From Strigamia acuminata (taxonomy: Eukaryota > Arthropoda > Chilopoda > Geophilomorpha > Linotaeniidae), in contig OX442317.1 of assembly GCA_949358305.1 (NCBI GenBank), forward strand, positions 16,674,516 through 16,738,515: a stretch of 64,000 bases of DNA. Reading direction: 5' to 3'. This document shows positions 41,566-54,044 of the stretch, in pieces (position 1 is the stretch's first letter; every line of letters starts with the position of its first letter). The notes beneath the pieces are model-generated. The model saw only the letters and a list, made by a program, of their open reading frames with translations. It was not told the origin of the DNA and ran no database searches. The translations under genes and the position numbers were made by a program.

Positions 41566-43023
41566 ATGGACGCCTTAGTACCACAATTGATAGAAGATTT
41601 TAATGTAATTGGGGTAATTTTTATCACGAATTTTTGTCAAACGTACAGTCCCGAGTGAGTGAGTGAGCGAATGAGTGAATGAGTGAGCGAGTGAGCGAGG
41701 TGATGCGTGTGACTAACGTCCATTGGACGTTTCGTCCGTCGTTAACAGAGATCGAAACTGAGTTTACGTCCCATTCGTTTTCCTTTGTTCAGGTTTTATT
41801 CATTTATATAACCTCCATCTTCCTCACGTTTTTTTTTTTTTTTTTTTTTTCTTTTTTTACAGGTTGCTACGGAGAAAAACAGAGAGATTGGAGGGGATGG
41901 GGAAGAGGAAACGACGACTACATCGAATTTGTCGTCCGCTGTGCCATTGACCGACACGCCGTCAAAAATGGATCCTATTCCATCTAAACGCGCTTGTTTA
42001 GTGGGTGATGGGGAGATGGAAGACCCGGCGCAAGTTAACGAGGTACTGATTCGTTCGTTTGCTTTATTTGTCATCAATCTATTTATTTGTTCATCCGTTT
42101 TTTTTTTTGTTTTTTTTTTTTTTTATCCGTTTGTCTTTTTTCTCTCTTTCAAGTCGTGTCGAGGAGAGGCGTCGCCACTGCTGCCACCGCCGCAGCGCGA
42201 GAAAAAGACGGTGGCGGGGGCGGTGAAAAAAGCCAGGCAGATCGCGTGGACTCTAGCAAAGAGATTCACGGGGACAACCAAACGAATTGAGAGGATCGAA
42301 GAGTACATGGGTTGGAGGTGGCGTGGCAGGAAGGAGATGATAGGTCGGTTGAGATCAATGGAGAAGAAGTTGAAGCAGATGGAAAGCGACCTGGACTGGG
42401 TCGATACAGATGTGTATGATATGGAAGTGGAGGTGGAGATAACCGAGGAGGATAGAGAGGTGGACGTGGATGGAGTGGAAGCGGAAGTTGAAGTGGCTAT
42501 GGGTGAAGTGGAGGTGGCGGAGGCGAGATCAGGGGAACAGGAGCAGCGGGAGCGGGATGATGTCGAACCGGTCGCCGAGAAAACGCGCGATGGTGGCATT
42601 CTTTTATCGTCTATTGCGGCGGACACGGTCGAATCCGTGTTAAAGAAATTGTCTGGCAAGGTAAGAATAAAACGCACGATGACGCGCGCGACCACTTTTC
42701 GACCTTTCATGTACATTCATTTTTGTTTGATAATTTTCAGTGTGTCGATTTGATGGCGTTGACTTCGATCAAGTCCGTCGAATCGCTGTACAAGTTTCAG
42801 CAACGGGTCTGCCAACCGGTAAACATGTTTGGTGCGCATCCACCTTTTTTGATTGTTTCTCTTATTTTTTCTTTCTTTTCAGAGGGTAATTGATGATGAC
42901 GACGACGGTGACGATGTTGATAGTGACGATGGTGATAGTGACGATGGTGATAGTGACGATGGTGATAGTGACGATGGTGATAGTGACGATGGTGAAGATG
43001 ATGACGATGACAATGTCGACTAG
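41566..43023 (+). CDS. Gene E: acidic protein with Asp/Ser/Gly repeat tail
   Basis: Five exons, 41566-41613, 41863-42042, 42154-42660, 42741-42818 and 42883-43023, all joined in phase 0 by GT-AG introns, encode 317 residues. The N-terminus is acidic/Thr-rich. Exon 3 has a basic segment with a Lys/Arg/Met-rich helix (about residues 105-150), then an acidic Glu/Val-rich stretch. The C-terminus is Asp/Ser/Gly-rich, encoded by a 15-bp minisatellite (42910-42990). Five clean splice junctions without a frame break are strong evidence for a real gene. No family recognised. The style (coiled coil plus acidic tail, phase-0 introns) matches genes B, C and H. Confidence 0.72.
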
Positions 43024-43855
43024 ACAGATCATTCGAATTTTTTATTTTATTTTATTTTATTTTATTTTATTTTATTTTATTTTATTTTATTTTATTTTAT
43101 TTTATTTTATTTTATTTTTTTCTTTTTCTTTATTTCTTCTTTCGTGTGTTGTTATGTTTTAATTAAATAAATAAATAGTAGTTGTCGTACAATTTCATCA
43201 TCAAACAAGTGGTTTAACATCGTTGTTATTACTGTTTGTTTGTTAAATTATTTGTCGTGTTCGGTTCGGCTTTGTGGAACAATCATGATTGTGTGAAAAG
43301 TTTGGGACACCTGTCGTTGATTTCGTGTATCACCTGTTGTCTGGTGTGCTTTTTAGCCACTGACTGTCGGGTCCCGTTGGCAGGACTGAGACCGAATTGG
43401 CGTTCTATTTTTCTCTCCTTCCAGGTCGGGAGATGGACAAACGCCATGCGGAACGGCAGTTGCGATCGGTCGTCCATCGCGGTATTCTCGCGCTAGTTTT
43501 ATGCTTGTATTGGACGCGCACACATTGCAAAAATAAAAGATAAATTAGCGTACTGTATCGAAACCTTGGTCCGGCTTTTGAGGAATTTTTTTTTTCTTTC
43601 TCGTCAACAAAATATACGCGCGATCACACGTAATAACGTCAAAAAATGTTTAATAAACGCCCAAAAACGCCCAAAAACCGTGCATTGGAGTCGTGAGCGC
43701 ATTCCGTATTGCAGCGCGACCACGCGCGGATGCATATTGGAGTCGTGGACGACTTTGCGTCGCAATGTGATCGCGGGGAACGGGCTACACGCACGCTCGA
43801 ATATGATGCGCGCGTCGGCAAACAATATTATCTCGTGATCGCGCGTCGTGAACCT

Positions 43856-44080
43856 ACCGGGCGGATGTGACGCGTGAATAACCCCAGGATCAAGTTTCAC
43901 GAAAACCTGATTTCGAAGAAAAAAACAACATACCGGTCAGATGTGACGCGTGGATAACCCCAGGGTCAGGTTTCACGAAAACCTGATTTCGAGGAAAAAA
44001 TAACCTACCAGACGGATGTGACGCATGGATAACCCCAGGATCAGGTTTCACGAAAACCTGATTTCAAGGAAAAAACAAAA
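43856..44080 (+). repeat. Tandem repeat, three units of about 75 bp
   Basis: Units start at 43856, 43932 and 44007. Each contains GGATAACCCCAGGATCAGG and TTTCACGAAAACCTGATTTC. The inner TTTCACGAAAACC/GATTTC part is quasi-palindromic. No coding capacity. Confidence 0.9.
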
Positions 44081-45049
44081 GACGCACAAAGACTACAGGA
44101 TAAAAATGATACGTAGAGAGAAGAAAATAGAAATTGATTCCCCGATTCGTGAAATTAATTTCACATCGTGTACTCCAACCATTAATTGCATTGTCGTATT
44201 AGGTGTTGTGTGAAACGAAGATCGTAAACGTTTCGATCGGTTTACGATTTAAATTTCATCTCTCGGTGCGCGTCGCATCGTCGTAAATGACGCGAATTCA
44301 TATCACCGCGTTCGCCAGATTCACGAGCACTTCCAAACCGTTCGTTTCGGACCTTCGCGGGAATCCGGAGGGTTTCGGTGTCTGGTCTCATGTCCCAGAC
44401 TCGCTGCGTTGCGCAGTCACCGGCCAACCAAATGTGTCGGTTAGACGCGTCGCAATGAATAGGGGCAGACATGGATGTGTGTTAAAAAATAAACAATAGT
44501 TGGCTGCTGCGGATAACCTCGACCACTCGTCTCAATCGTTCGCTCAACCGACAGGGGCGCACCACTGCAGATTTAAATTTTCAGATTTCAATGGGAGACC
44601 TTGTCTCACACAAGGTACGGAATCTCCTTTGTGCCATCCTCGATTCAATCGTTAAAGACAGCATGCTCCTCGACCAGGACTGACTAATAGAATCAACTGA
44701 CATTTTACCCACCGCGTTTGATCGCGCGCGTGCTTTTCTTCTCCCTGCCCATCCGTCCGCTTATTTATTCTATCGTTTGGGCGATGTTGCGGAACAAAAC
44801 GTCTACCTTTTTTATCGCCTTTACACGACCTTTCTTTATTACCCTCCTTCTTGGAATGTGCGTGGCCCCTAGCAATTACGTAACCAAACAGGGTGCTCAC
44901 GTTGTTCTCTCTTTTGGTCTAGATAATCCCATTTTCTCCACCGCCACTCAAACACGCCCACATAAAAAATCCAAAGATTTGTTTATTTTATTTTATTTTT
45001 CTATTTAACAAAACAGACAAACAAAACAAATCGAAAATTAGAGAGAAAA

Positions 45050-45478
45050 TCTGAATAAAAATTGAATAAAGATTGAAACAAAAATTGAATAAAAATCGAA
45101 TGAAAATTGTAATAGAAATTGAATAAAAAAATTGGAGTAAAAATTGGAATGAAAATAGAAAAAAATTGACAAATCCAACGACGCATTCGATTGCGGTGGC
45201 CACCGAGGTGGCCTCCGCCACTGCACGCAAAGCTTCTCGGATGGTTTCGGGGCTCCTCCATCTCCATCTCCCTGCACGCCACCGTGGTCGTATTCCGCCA
45301 CCGTGGTCGATTCCGCCACCATACCGACCGCCAAGGCAATCGTCCAAAAACGAGTTTAGGTCCTCCAACATAAACGCGAAGCGGATGGCCGCGACAATCC
45401 GTCCGACCAAATCCGCGCGCGATGCCACTGCCTCTACACCGGCGGTCTCGGCGCAAGACAGTTGGTAGAAGAAGAGCG
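45050..45478 (-). CDS. Candidate Ala-rich exon (gene F), uncertain
   Basis: A minus-strand frame reads SCAETAGVEAVASRADLVGR, then a Gly/Arg-rich stretch, then the Ala-rich helix REALRAVAEATSVATAIECV. It loosely resembles gene D in composition. There is no ATG at the start of the frame and no clear acceptor. The downstream continuation is A/T-rich and non-coding in look. It may be a decayed or incomplete gene. Confidence 0.25.
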
Positions 45479-45662
45479 AAATAACATTTGAATTAATAAT
45501 TGGTCAAGACGCTGGGCCAGTCACTTCGGTCGCGCGCGTAGTAACAACGCGCCGGGTACACGCGTCTAGCCGAGGTCTTCTGTTTACCCATTTGGAAAGA
45601 AAGAGAAAATGAATAAACGTAATTTAATGAGAAGCAAATACTTGTAGATGCAAATAAAACGT

Positions 45663-45698
45663 AGGGGGGAGATGGGGAGGGGGGGGGGAGGGGGGGGG
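45663..45698 (+). other. G-rich tract with quadruplex potential
   Basis: Four or more runs of four to ten G separated by one to three bases on plus. Such tracts can form G-quadruplexes. The context is non-coding. Confidence 0.7.
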
Positions 45699-46062
45699 AA
45701 GAAAAACCCAAACCAAACAAAACCAAACAGAATTTGAAACTGCACGGATAGTTTTAGAGCGGCGTGATTAAGTCTGTCTCGACGTGCCAAAAATGCCAAA
45801 ACAATGACAAAGTATGTGTTAAATGAATGCCGCTTCTTTCTTTGTTTGTTTCTTCATTCGTCTGTTCGTTGTGTGAAAATAAAACAAATTGGTCAATTAC
45901 ACACGTCGAGTTTGGTCCAGAAAACCCACACAACGCAATGAAGACCACCTCGCATGCTTGTTAAAAATTAAAAAGTGATGGCGATGCACGGGGTCTCCCG
46001 CCCGTGCGCGTGTGCACATGCTAATGTAATGTACGCACGCGCACGGGCGGGCGGTCGAGTGA

Positions 46063-46389
46063 ATGCGTGAATCGTCTCTCCACTCGCTCGTTTGTTTGAA
46101 AATAGACACTCGCACTACTTACAGTACCAAAATCCCTCCCCCCACCTATTCACGTTGTCGCAGTTACGTCAAGGTATCACGACGCGCAACAAAAAAAGGA
46201 AGAAAGATTTTTATCTATTGCGCCACACTCCATTTCGTGAAACACGCGTGTGTATCGATACGTTCGAGCGTTTTATCTGCAAGGTGAGAAAATAGTCGGT
46301 TTCCCCGACCACCATATTTTAATTTAGCCGACTGACTGACTGACTGACTGACTGACTGACTGACAGATAGATAGATAGATAGATAGATG

Positions 46390-46444
<55 letters not shown>

Positions 46445-48293
46445 GGATAGACAGGGAAACAAACAAACGACTAAACAGGCGGTCGGGGATAAACGAGTGA
46501 AAACACGATGCGAGCACGGGCGGGGAAACCCCGTATTGTAACACAATAACCGCCATTGTTTACCGATTTGTTCGCTCATTTATTCACTTGACAATAACAA
46601 TAATAATAATAATAGTAATACCTGTAAAAGCAATAATAGTGATAATAATAGTAATAATAATAATAATAGTAATAGAAAGAGAGAGACACGCGCATACGCT
46701 TATTGACGAAATGTGAATTTCTGTACAGGTGTGCGGACTGGAAAAAAAATGGAGAAACAGAAAAAAAAAAAAACCAGAAGGTAGCGAGGAAGAAGTTAAA
46801 GGGAACGAAGAAATGGAATACGACCGACAGCCAGAGATCGGATATAGATGGTCAACCGATAGATAGTCAGGTGTCGGTGTACTCGGATAGCCAGTTGGTC
46901 GACGAGATGGATATCCAGCACCGAGATGACGACGACAGCGATTCCGAAACGAGAACACAAAGAAGAAGCAACGACGAAGATGCCCGGAAAAATCGGACGA
47001 AAAAAAGCGTCAAGAAGACGCGCGTTTTGACGAAAAAGGACGACGAGACGATAAGATCCTCGACGGAGAATGGTGCCGAGAAGGTGCAAATTTTGATGGA
47101 AGTGGGCGACAAATTGGAGAAAACCACAACCAAAATTGATGAAGCCGAGGCAACGAAAATTTTGACAAGAGAAGATAACGAGTGGGCGAATCTGAACAAA
47201 AGTCTTATTTTATTCGAGGACAACGAGGCACCCGATGCAGACAAACTACAAGAAAAACAAGAACGGTGAGTAGAAACGCAAATTGTTTGATTTGAATCGC
47301 ACCGAAGAAGTTATCGCGCGGTTTACATCTATAGCGCGCGCATATAACGCGCGGCTCAAAGCGTGCGAATTGCGATCCGTTTTTTTTTTTTTTTTTTGGC
47401 GCTCGATGCTAGTAACTCGCGATGATTTATTTGTTATTCTATTTAATCGTTTATTTATTTTTTTATTCTCCCCCCCCCCACTAGACTCGATGACGGCAGA
47501 CTCACGTCGACGATGCCGAGAACAGAGGATGTAACGGTTCTAAAAACACGCGTAGATTTCTTGTACCAGCAAGAAGAGGAACGTGGGACTAAATACACAC
47601 AAATTGCGGAAGAATTACGCACCCTTAATCAAAGGTTGAGTGTAATCGAAGAAAGACTCACGACCGCCAGTACATCGCAACACATGACCGCAAGTACATC
47701 GCAACGCGTGACCACTAGTGCGTCGCAACAGGCTATTTGGTCGTCCTACGACCACCTTAAGGTAACAACGACGACAATCAATCAGCTCATTCGTTCGTTC
47801 GTTTGTTCGTTCAATCATCTTTCTCGTTTAGGACAAACCTGTCATCGATACGAGAAATGGGGTGTGTTGGTTGTGTCCCGACAAAAACCAAGCCCCGAAG
47901 GGCCCCAAAGCCGACATATGTAATCACTGGCTGCATATACACAACGTTGGAAAAATCAAACCGGCCAGGGAGTTGTTGCGCAATCACGTTGGCAACTTTG
48001 AGAACTTTTGTCGGGTATTTCCTAGCGCGTACGCGCGCGATTCGTTTGTTCGCCTTTATTTACAATGTAAGCTGCGTAGCTCGGACATAACACCGTCCGG
48101 ACAACTACGTGGTCCGGACAATTTTGTCCGGGCCCGGGCCCAACCAATAAGGAGCGATGCTAGATTTACTCTTTGGTTTGGACGACTTCCCTTTCCGGAT
48201 TCCGGGCAAAGCGGTGCATCCCATATAAGGAAAAAATTACCGTGTGGTTCGGACAAAAATAAAAAATGTCGATTTTCCAATGAAATAAATTAG
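46063..48293 (+). CDS. Gene G: charged protein with a C-terminal Cys/His finger
   Basis: Four exons, 46063-46283, 46729-47265, 47485-47761 and 47832-48293, with GT-AG introns whose phases (2, 2, 0) join without a frame break, encode 498 residues from an ATG at 46063. Exon 2 is Lys/Asp/Glu-rich and helical. Exon 3 has a coiled-coil-like stretch and a threefold TASTSQ repeat. Exon 4 carries CWLC (residues 357-360) followed by H377 and H382, a C-x2-C-x16-H-x4-H finger, then a basic region. No family recognised. The finger could bind DNA. The gene lies in the same direction as H and the transposase. Confidence 0.68.
46329..46455. repeat. (CTGA)n and (GATA)n microsatellites in gene G intron 1
   Basis: An (ACTG)n array passes into about 23 GATA units. 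It lies inside the first intron of gene G. Confidence 0.9.
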
Positions 48294-48568
48294 AAAAAAA
48301 ACAAAAACAAAAACACTAAAATAAAAAAAAAAATAAATAAATAAAAAAAGGTGTACACACCCTACAGAACGAACATCGCCTGGACTGGACAAATTTCTGG
48401 GCCCCATCCTACATCCGGGCTACATAGCTTACACTGTATTTCTTTATTTATTTGTTTGTTTATTTACTTATTTATTAATTTAATTTATTTATTAATTTAT
48501 TTTTTTTTTTCCCCCATTTTCATTGATGTGATCATCTCAATCGTTCATCTCTTCTTCAACAGGCACTG
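48294..48568. other. Spacer between genes G and H
   Basis: A-rich then T-rich sequence with AATAAA-like signals after the gene G stop. An acceptor-like TTCTTCAACAG lies seven bases before the gene H ATG, so a 5' untranslated exon of H may start here. Confidence 0.45.
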
Positions 48569-50335
48569 ATGTTAACGAGGAAGAAGGCGGACGACTGTCC
48601 TTTATGCAACACACGATCAAATAATATGCAATATCATTTGCGAGAGACACACAGATTCGACGTACTGCCCACATTTCTGAAGCTAAGTGGGAAGGGCACG
48701 AAGAGAGGAGGTGATACCCCTCCCCACCACAGTGGTGCTCGACAACAGCGAGGGAACGAGAAGAAGAAGGGTGACGAGGTGAGGGAAAAACAATTCGGTT
48801 TATTTGTCATTGACATTTTCTCTCTAGGCAATCGTGGTAACACCAAAGACCATGAAGTTGTTGCGAGAAGGATACACGCAATGGGAGAAGAACGTGAGTG
48901 TCTCGCCCCAAGGACCTGCCCGGGCAACTAGACTGATCGATTGTCCGTCTGTTTGTTTGTTTGTTTTATTTCAGCAACCCATCGATTTGAATCGACAAGC
49001 TCGGGCCCTAAAGTTTTTGTTCGGGAAGACACGACCCGACGACGACGACAGTAGCGACATCGAAGACGACGAAGACGAAGGCGAAGACGAAGACGAAGGC
49101 GAAGACGAAGACGAAGGCGAAGGCGAAGGCGATGGAAACGGTGGAAACGACGGCGGTCGCGTCGGACATGGTCGCGGCACCGCTCCTGGACGCGGGATGA
49201 AGCGCGATTGCGGTCTAATCGCTAGCATTGCGAAGAGCAAACGCGAACGTGAGGCTAAACAAATACGTGGACGCGGGCCGACTCCCACTACAAAGTCGTC
49301 GCCATCGTCGTCGTCGTCGTCGCCGGACAATGACAAACCGGATCCGTTCAAGGTAAAGGAAAGGGATCCTTTCCGCTGCTCTCATTAATTTGGTGGTTCG
49401 TGTTTGACTGAAATTTCAGACAGCCTTGTATCGCGAGAAACGAGACATCACGGGAAGCAAATGCGACAGTGTTTACTGCGCGGAGTCGACTAGTCCGCGA
49501 CTGAGTTGCAAATCGTGTTCCTCTTCGGTACACGAAGAATGTGTGGGGCGGACATGGACCAACCGGAAAAGCTACACCAAGTTCTTTTGTAGCGGTTGTC
49601 GTAAAATTCCTCCCGCTCCTATCACGAAACTGCGGTGAGTGTTTTCTTTCATTTTATTCTGTAATTAACTATAATTTTTTTGGCCACACCGTAGTCTAAT
49701 TCGCTTGTTCATTTTTTTGCTAAACTAGTTTTAATTATTTTACACAGGTACTCCACTTACTCGATTGAGCAAAATCTCACCAAACACTTCAACATCTGCT
49801 TCCAACACGTCGCAGACGTACTCAATGGAAAGGTTAAAAGTTGGCGGATGAACCTCTTTGACAAAGGTGCCCCGAAGCGATCGTCCATGTCGACCGACCG
49901 ACACGATTTACTGATCCAAGACGAAGAACTGGTACAGACTATAGATTTTTTATTATTTTTATATGTTTTTGTTTGTTTGTTTGTTTGTTTGTTTGTTTGT
50001 TTGTTTGTTTGTTTGTTTGTTTGTTTGTTTGTTTGTTTGTTCTTTGCTTTCGTTCGATTGAATTTTGCTCATTTACATTTCAGTGCAAACGTTTTGCTCA
50101 TTCTATTATAAAGAAAAAAAGCACGGACCTGCCCATAAAAACACAGTATGCGCAGATGTGGGGACCAGACGGAATTGAAACGTTCATGACAGCAGTCGCA
50201 ATTCCCGAATTTCTGACCCGATTGATCTCTAAGATCGAGGACATCGATCGGGACCACGCAGACTTTTTCCTGGCTAATGTGGATCGCCCGCGGTATTTTG
50301 TTGACGATTTGAAAGACACGCGTGCCAGTCCGTGA
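48569..50335 (+). CDS. Gene H: C2H2-type finger, acidic linker, PHD-type finger and RTC4-like domain
   Basis: Six exons, 48569-48778, 48828-48893, 48975-49352, 49420-49634, 49748-49931 and 50084-50335, with GT-AG introns in phases 0,0,0,2,0 and no frame break, encode 434 residues. C10-C13-H23-H28 form a small finger. Residues 110-150 are Glu/Asp/Gly repeats, and an Arg/Lys-rich part follows. C233, C238, C248, C251, H256, C259, C275 and C278 form a C4-H-C3 pattern typical of PHD fingers, which read histone tails. The last 140 residues (WGPDGIETFMTAV, PEFLTRLISK, then an Asp/Ala-rich helix) resemble, from memory, the RTC4-like domain. Likely nuclear. This architecture directly upstream of a transposase is unusual. 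Confidence 0.72.
49966..50041. repeat. (GTTT)n microsatellite in gene H intron 5
   Basis: About 18 GTTT units, lying entirely in the last intron. Confidence 0.9.
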
Positions 50336-50865
50336 AACGGCACAGTTTGTCAGATTTTCTTTTCTATTTTTTATTTTTCATTTGCGGTTTCGAATAAACA
50401 AACACGCACCCCGTTTCGCATTGTTTTTCTTTCGTTTATTTATTTATCCATGCGTTTAACAAAATTTTCAGCACATAAATTGTTGTTGTGTAAAATTGCA
50501 CACGCACGCGCGGTTGATTATATACACGCGCGTCCGATTTCCATACTCGCCTCTCGACCGCGCGAGCCTTGTGAAAGCCCCGTGGTTTCCCATCATCCCT
50601 CGGTTCATCCTACACGCGTTCGCACGACGACGGCGTGGCAGCGAGTAGTTGGTCAACTGCCAAGTACTTTTCCAGCGAGAAAAAGAGGAAGAAAATTGAA
50701 TCAACCGGTCTATCAACCGGCCTATCCATCGAATTAAGCAGGTATGTCGACGAGCGAGCGCCATGTTCGCGGACGGACACAGACGGGAACCACAAGCGGT
50801 GTAATTGTCACCATCTTGCTCCCACAGATATTTCGAGAGAAATATTTGACGAAAATAGCGTGGGT
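50336..50865. other. Spacer between gene H and the right arm
   Basis: Contains AATAAA-type signals soon after the gene H stop and CpG-rich sequence. Short ORFs only. Similarity between the arms starts at 50866, so this part has no mirror copy. Confidence 0.5.
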
Positions 50866-51464
50866 AGATATTTTCACCAGTTGCATTCAAAAGCTAACAT
50901 AATTTGTATTTTACTCTAAATTTAAATGAAGATTGGCATCATTTACCATTTAAACCCGTGATGAAATTTAAAACGCATCGGTATTTCAAGGGGGAAGGGA
51001 GGATAACACGTGTGCCATTGCTTCCCCTTTAATCACGTTCCCAGCACGTGACAACGATTACGTTCATCCGCGCTGCACACGCGCACCAACCCGCGCGCCA
51101 TTTAATGACCGCGCGTTATTTGCAAACCCGAACCCCCTATTATCAGATACCCGTGTCCAACCCTTCTCGGAGGTTTGTTAAAAGATCTACTCGACCGACT
51201 CTGGTAAATCGCGAAGAAAGGTGCACCAAATGTTGTCGCAATAATGCATATACATATCGTGGGAATATCCTGCATCCTATTTTCCCTGAAATACCAATGC
51301 AAATAGCCACCCGCGCTATTTCCACTGCAAAATTTTCTCGTTCGTCCGTACTTATTTTACTTTACTTTACTTTACTTTACTTTACTTTACTTTACTTTAC
51401 TTTACTTTTTTTTTTTGTTTTTTTTTTTTTGTTTTTTTTGTTTTGTTTTGTTTTGCCTAGGTCC

Positions 51465-53778
51465 ATGACGGACGGTTTTCCAAAAACGCCCAACGACACG
51501 CGCGTATGGGCCGCCACGACGACGCGGTACCGACAGGACGTCGGATTCGACGGCGAAACACCCGGCTATCGCGGCCGATGCGTGGCTACCAGCTCGGAAT
51601 TCGACTATTTCGAGGAACTCTTCGGCGAGGCGGCTCGCTTCACCGTGACGGCGACGAACCGGGCCATTCGGAGAGAGGCGAAGCAGGAGAAAGAAGTGGG
51701 AAGAACGCGAGTACAGGTGTTGGGAAAAGTTGACGCACACGTTGCACACGTCGTTCACGGGGGTTCTCAGACGCGCTTTTGGTTGATTGTTCGTATAATA
51801 TACATGTTTTTCGTTTTAGACGCGTTCGATGCAACGACCACGAGGTCCGAGAACTAGACAAAGAACGTTGGTCGCCGTGGCTTGCGGTAGTGGCGCTGGA
51901 GCACCCGGACCACAACGCAGTGTTTTGAGAGTGTGTATCACCGCGGCCGACAGAAGGGCAGCCGAGCTGGCCGCCGGGCGACAGCCCCGACTTCCGTCTC
52001 GATCGCAACACCCGCCACAACCGAGAGGGACAGCGACAAGGGCGCGCGCGCGGGTCCGCCCTCTAACGCTCGATGAGTTTTATGTATATCTAGGGATCCA
52101 CGTCTTGGCCGGCTACAACAAACAACCCGAATTGCGACACTACTGGTCGAGCAGCAACGTCGGCGATCTCGGTGCACCGGCCGTTGGGCGAGCCATGACA
52201 CACAAGAGGTTTCAGGAGATTTTGCGGTACCTTCATTACGGCACGCAACCGTCCTACCAACGGTTGCACGTTACCGGCTCTGCACGCGGCCCCGATGGCG
52301 GCAGCACAACGGCGGAAAGGGTGTCATTTTTGAAAGAACGCGAACAGGACGACCGCGCGATGAAAGTTCGCTTGTTCGCCGACCTGGTCAACAAACGCTT
52401 CCGCGCATGTCGGCAACCAAGGACGACGCTCTGCATTGACGAGTCGATGATCGCCTTCCGAGGTCGATCAAAGATAAAAGTGCGTACATTTATTTATTCA
52501 TCCAGTTGTCTACATTTGTTCATTCGTTCGGCAAATTTCTTCCAGGTCTTCCAACCGGCCAAACCCATCAAATGGGGATTTGAACTTTTCACGTTGTGCG
52601 AAGCGGGCACCGGCTACGTGCTGAACGACGAGGTGCACTTGGGTAAGCGCACCAAGATGTATTTTGACCCGGACGAAGAGCCGGAACCAGAGTGAGTCAA
52701 TTCATCGCCTTTTCTATTTCACCTCGGATTGCTTTACTCCAAACTTGCTAGGTATCCGGGTAGTGTCCTCGGACGCATCGTCGTATACGTGGCCAGACAC
52801 TATCTCGGCATGGGGTACACTATCGCCTGCGATAATCGATTTTCGTCCGCCGTGTTATTCGAACACCTCTTCACCCGCCACAACACCATGGCCGTGGGGA
52901 CGCTGCGGGCCAATTCGGCCCAGATGCCATCAGATTTTTCGACACTCAGACGATATCAAGGCAACCGGAGAGGTAACGCATTTGCTCGGACGTGAACGCG
53001 CGTTTGATTTATTCAATTATTAATTTTTATTCTATCTATCTCTCTCATTTTTTTTTTTTGTAGGCGATTTCATACAACGACAAAACGGTCGGTTGGTGCT
53101 CACTGCGTGGCGAGACACAACCACCGTGAGTTTGCTCAGTACGAACGTCGACCCACTGTCAGCGGCCGGCCGTGTCTTGCGTCGTATCGGTGGCAGGAAC
53201 GTGGATATTGCATGTCCGGCGCCCGCACTGTCCTACATCGAAAATTTTCATTGGGTAGACGTCTTGAACCGACTTGTCTCCTCATTCCACATCGGACGCC
53301 GGTCTAGTTATTGGCACCGATACTTCTTCTTTCAAAAGCTGAATCAAGGTGGGATCAAGGCCCCAATCTCTGATTATTATCATTATTGTTATCGTTACAA
53401 TCTTAATCTCGACTCGTCGTTTTCCATTTATTCCCCGCAGTGTGTGTCAACGCCCGAATCAACATGCGCGAAGTCACAGCCTCCGCGCGCGGCGATCGAT
53501 CGCAATTACAATTCCGAAGGGCACTTGTCGCTCAACTCTTGGCTCGGGAGAGGACGAGGACGACGACCACGGCCTCGCGCGCGGCCCTACCTACTGGACC
53601 CGTTGTCCATCGAATGGAGCACGCGGGGAGAAGTTGTCGATGCGTGGTGTGTCGCGAGGTCCACAAAGAACGCCACGAGAGCAGTTTCTGGTGCGCTCCC
53701 TGCCGGACCCACCTATGTCGCCCACGCTACCGCAATTGTTTCCAACTCCACGAAGCCGGCGCCGGTAGATTGCCGTGA
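51465..53778 (+). CDS. piggyBac-family transposase, right copy, intact six-exon gene
   Basis: Exons 51465-51716, 51820-52479, 52546-52691, 52752-52972, 53064-53348 and 53441-53778 join in frame to 633 residues (typical piggyBac is about 590). It should cut and paste DNA at TTAA. The catalytic Asp set fits D291 (CIDESMIAFRG), D380 (TIACDNRFSS) and D492 (ENFHWVDVLNRL). A fourth Asp three residues after the last one in the moth enzyme is Asn here (N495). The KPIKWGFELFTLCEAGTGYV and LVLTAWRDTTTVSLLST blocks are family hallmarks. The C-terminus (about 585-628) is the Cys/His-rich domain (CRCVVC, CAPC) that binds the terminal repeats. Every GT-AG site is intact. Confidence 0.9.
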
Positions 53779-53945
53779 TTTTCTATGCTCTTTTGTTTGT
53801 AAAACTCAATAAATAAATAAATAAATAAACAAATAAATAAATAAATAAATAAACTTTTATGATTTCCACCAGAACATGTAACAATTTTTTTATCTATTTA
53901 TCGTGTGATAGATGCAGCGGTGGCGATGATGAGATGACAATAATA

Positions 53946-53976
<31 letters not shown>

Positions 53977-54044
53977 TTAAAATAAGAATGGGCATCAATT
54001 GACTCGTTGGTCTCGCGTCGGTTTTTGTATCGTCCGAGTCGCCC
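53779..54044. other. Convergent 3' ends of transposase and gene B, right arm
   Basis: Holds AATAAA-rich (AAAT)n sequence after the transposase stop, which can serve as polyadenylation signal, and a short (ATT)n array. No ORF. Confidence 0.6.

Larger units (their letters stand above)
43024..46062. other. Gene-poor region between genes E and G
   Basis: Contains a (TTTTA)n array at 43041-43117, a threefold 75-bp tandem repeat (43856-44080), a possible minus-strand Ala-rich ORF near 45050-45470, and a G-run at 45663-45698. Other ORFs of 60-100 codons have no start or splice context that I trust. Confidence 0.5.

Noticed and set aside
43283-43477. 64-codon minus-strand ORF after gene E
   Set aside because: Short, no domain, overlapped by a plus-strand ORF of equal quality, and no splice context.
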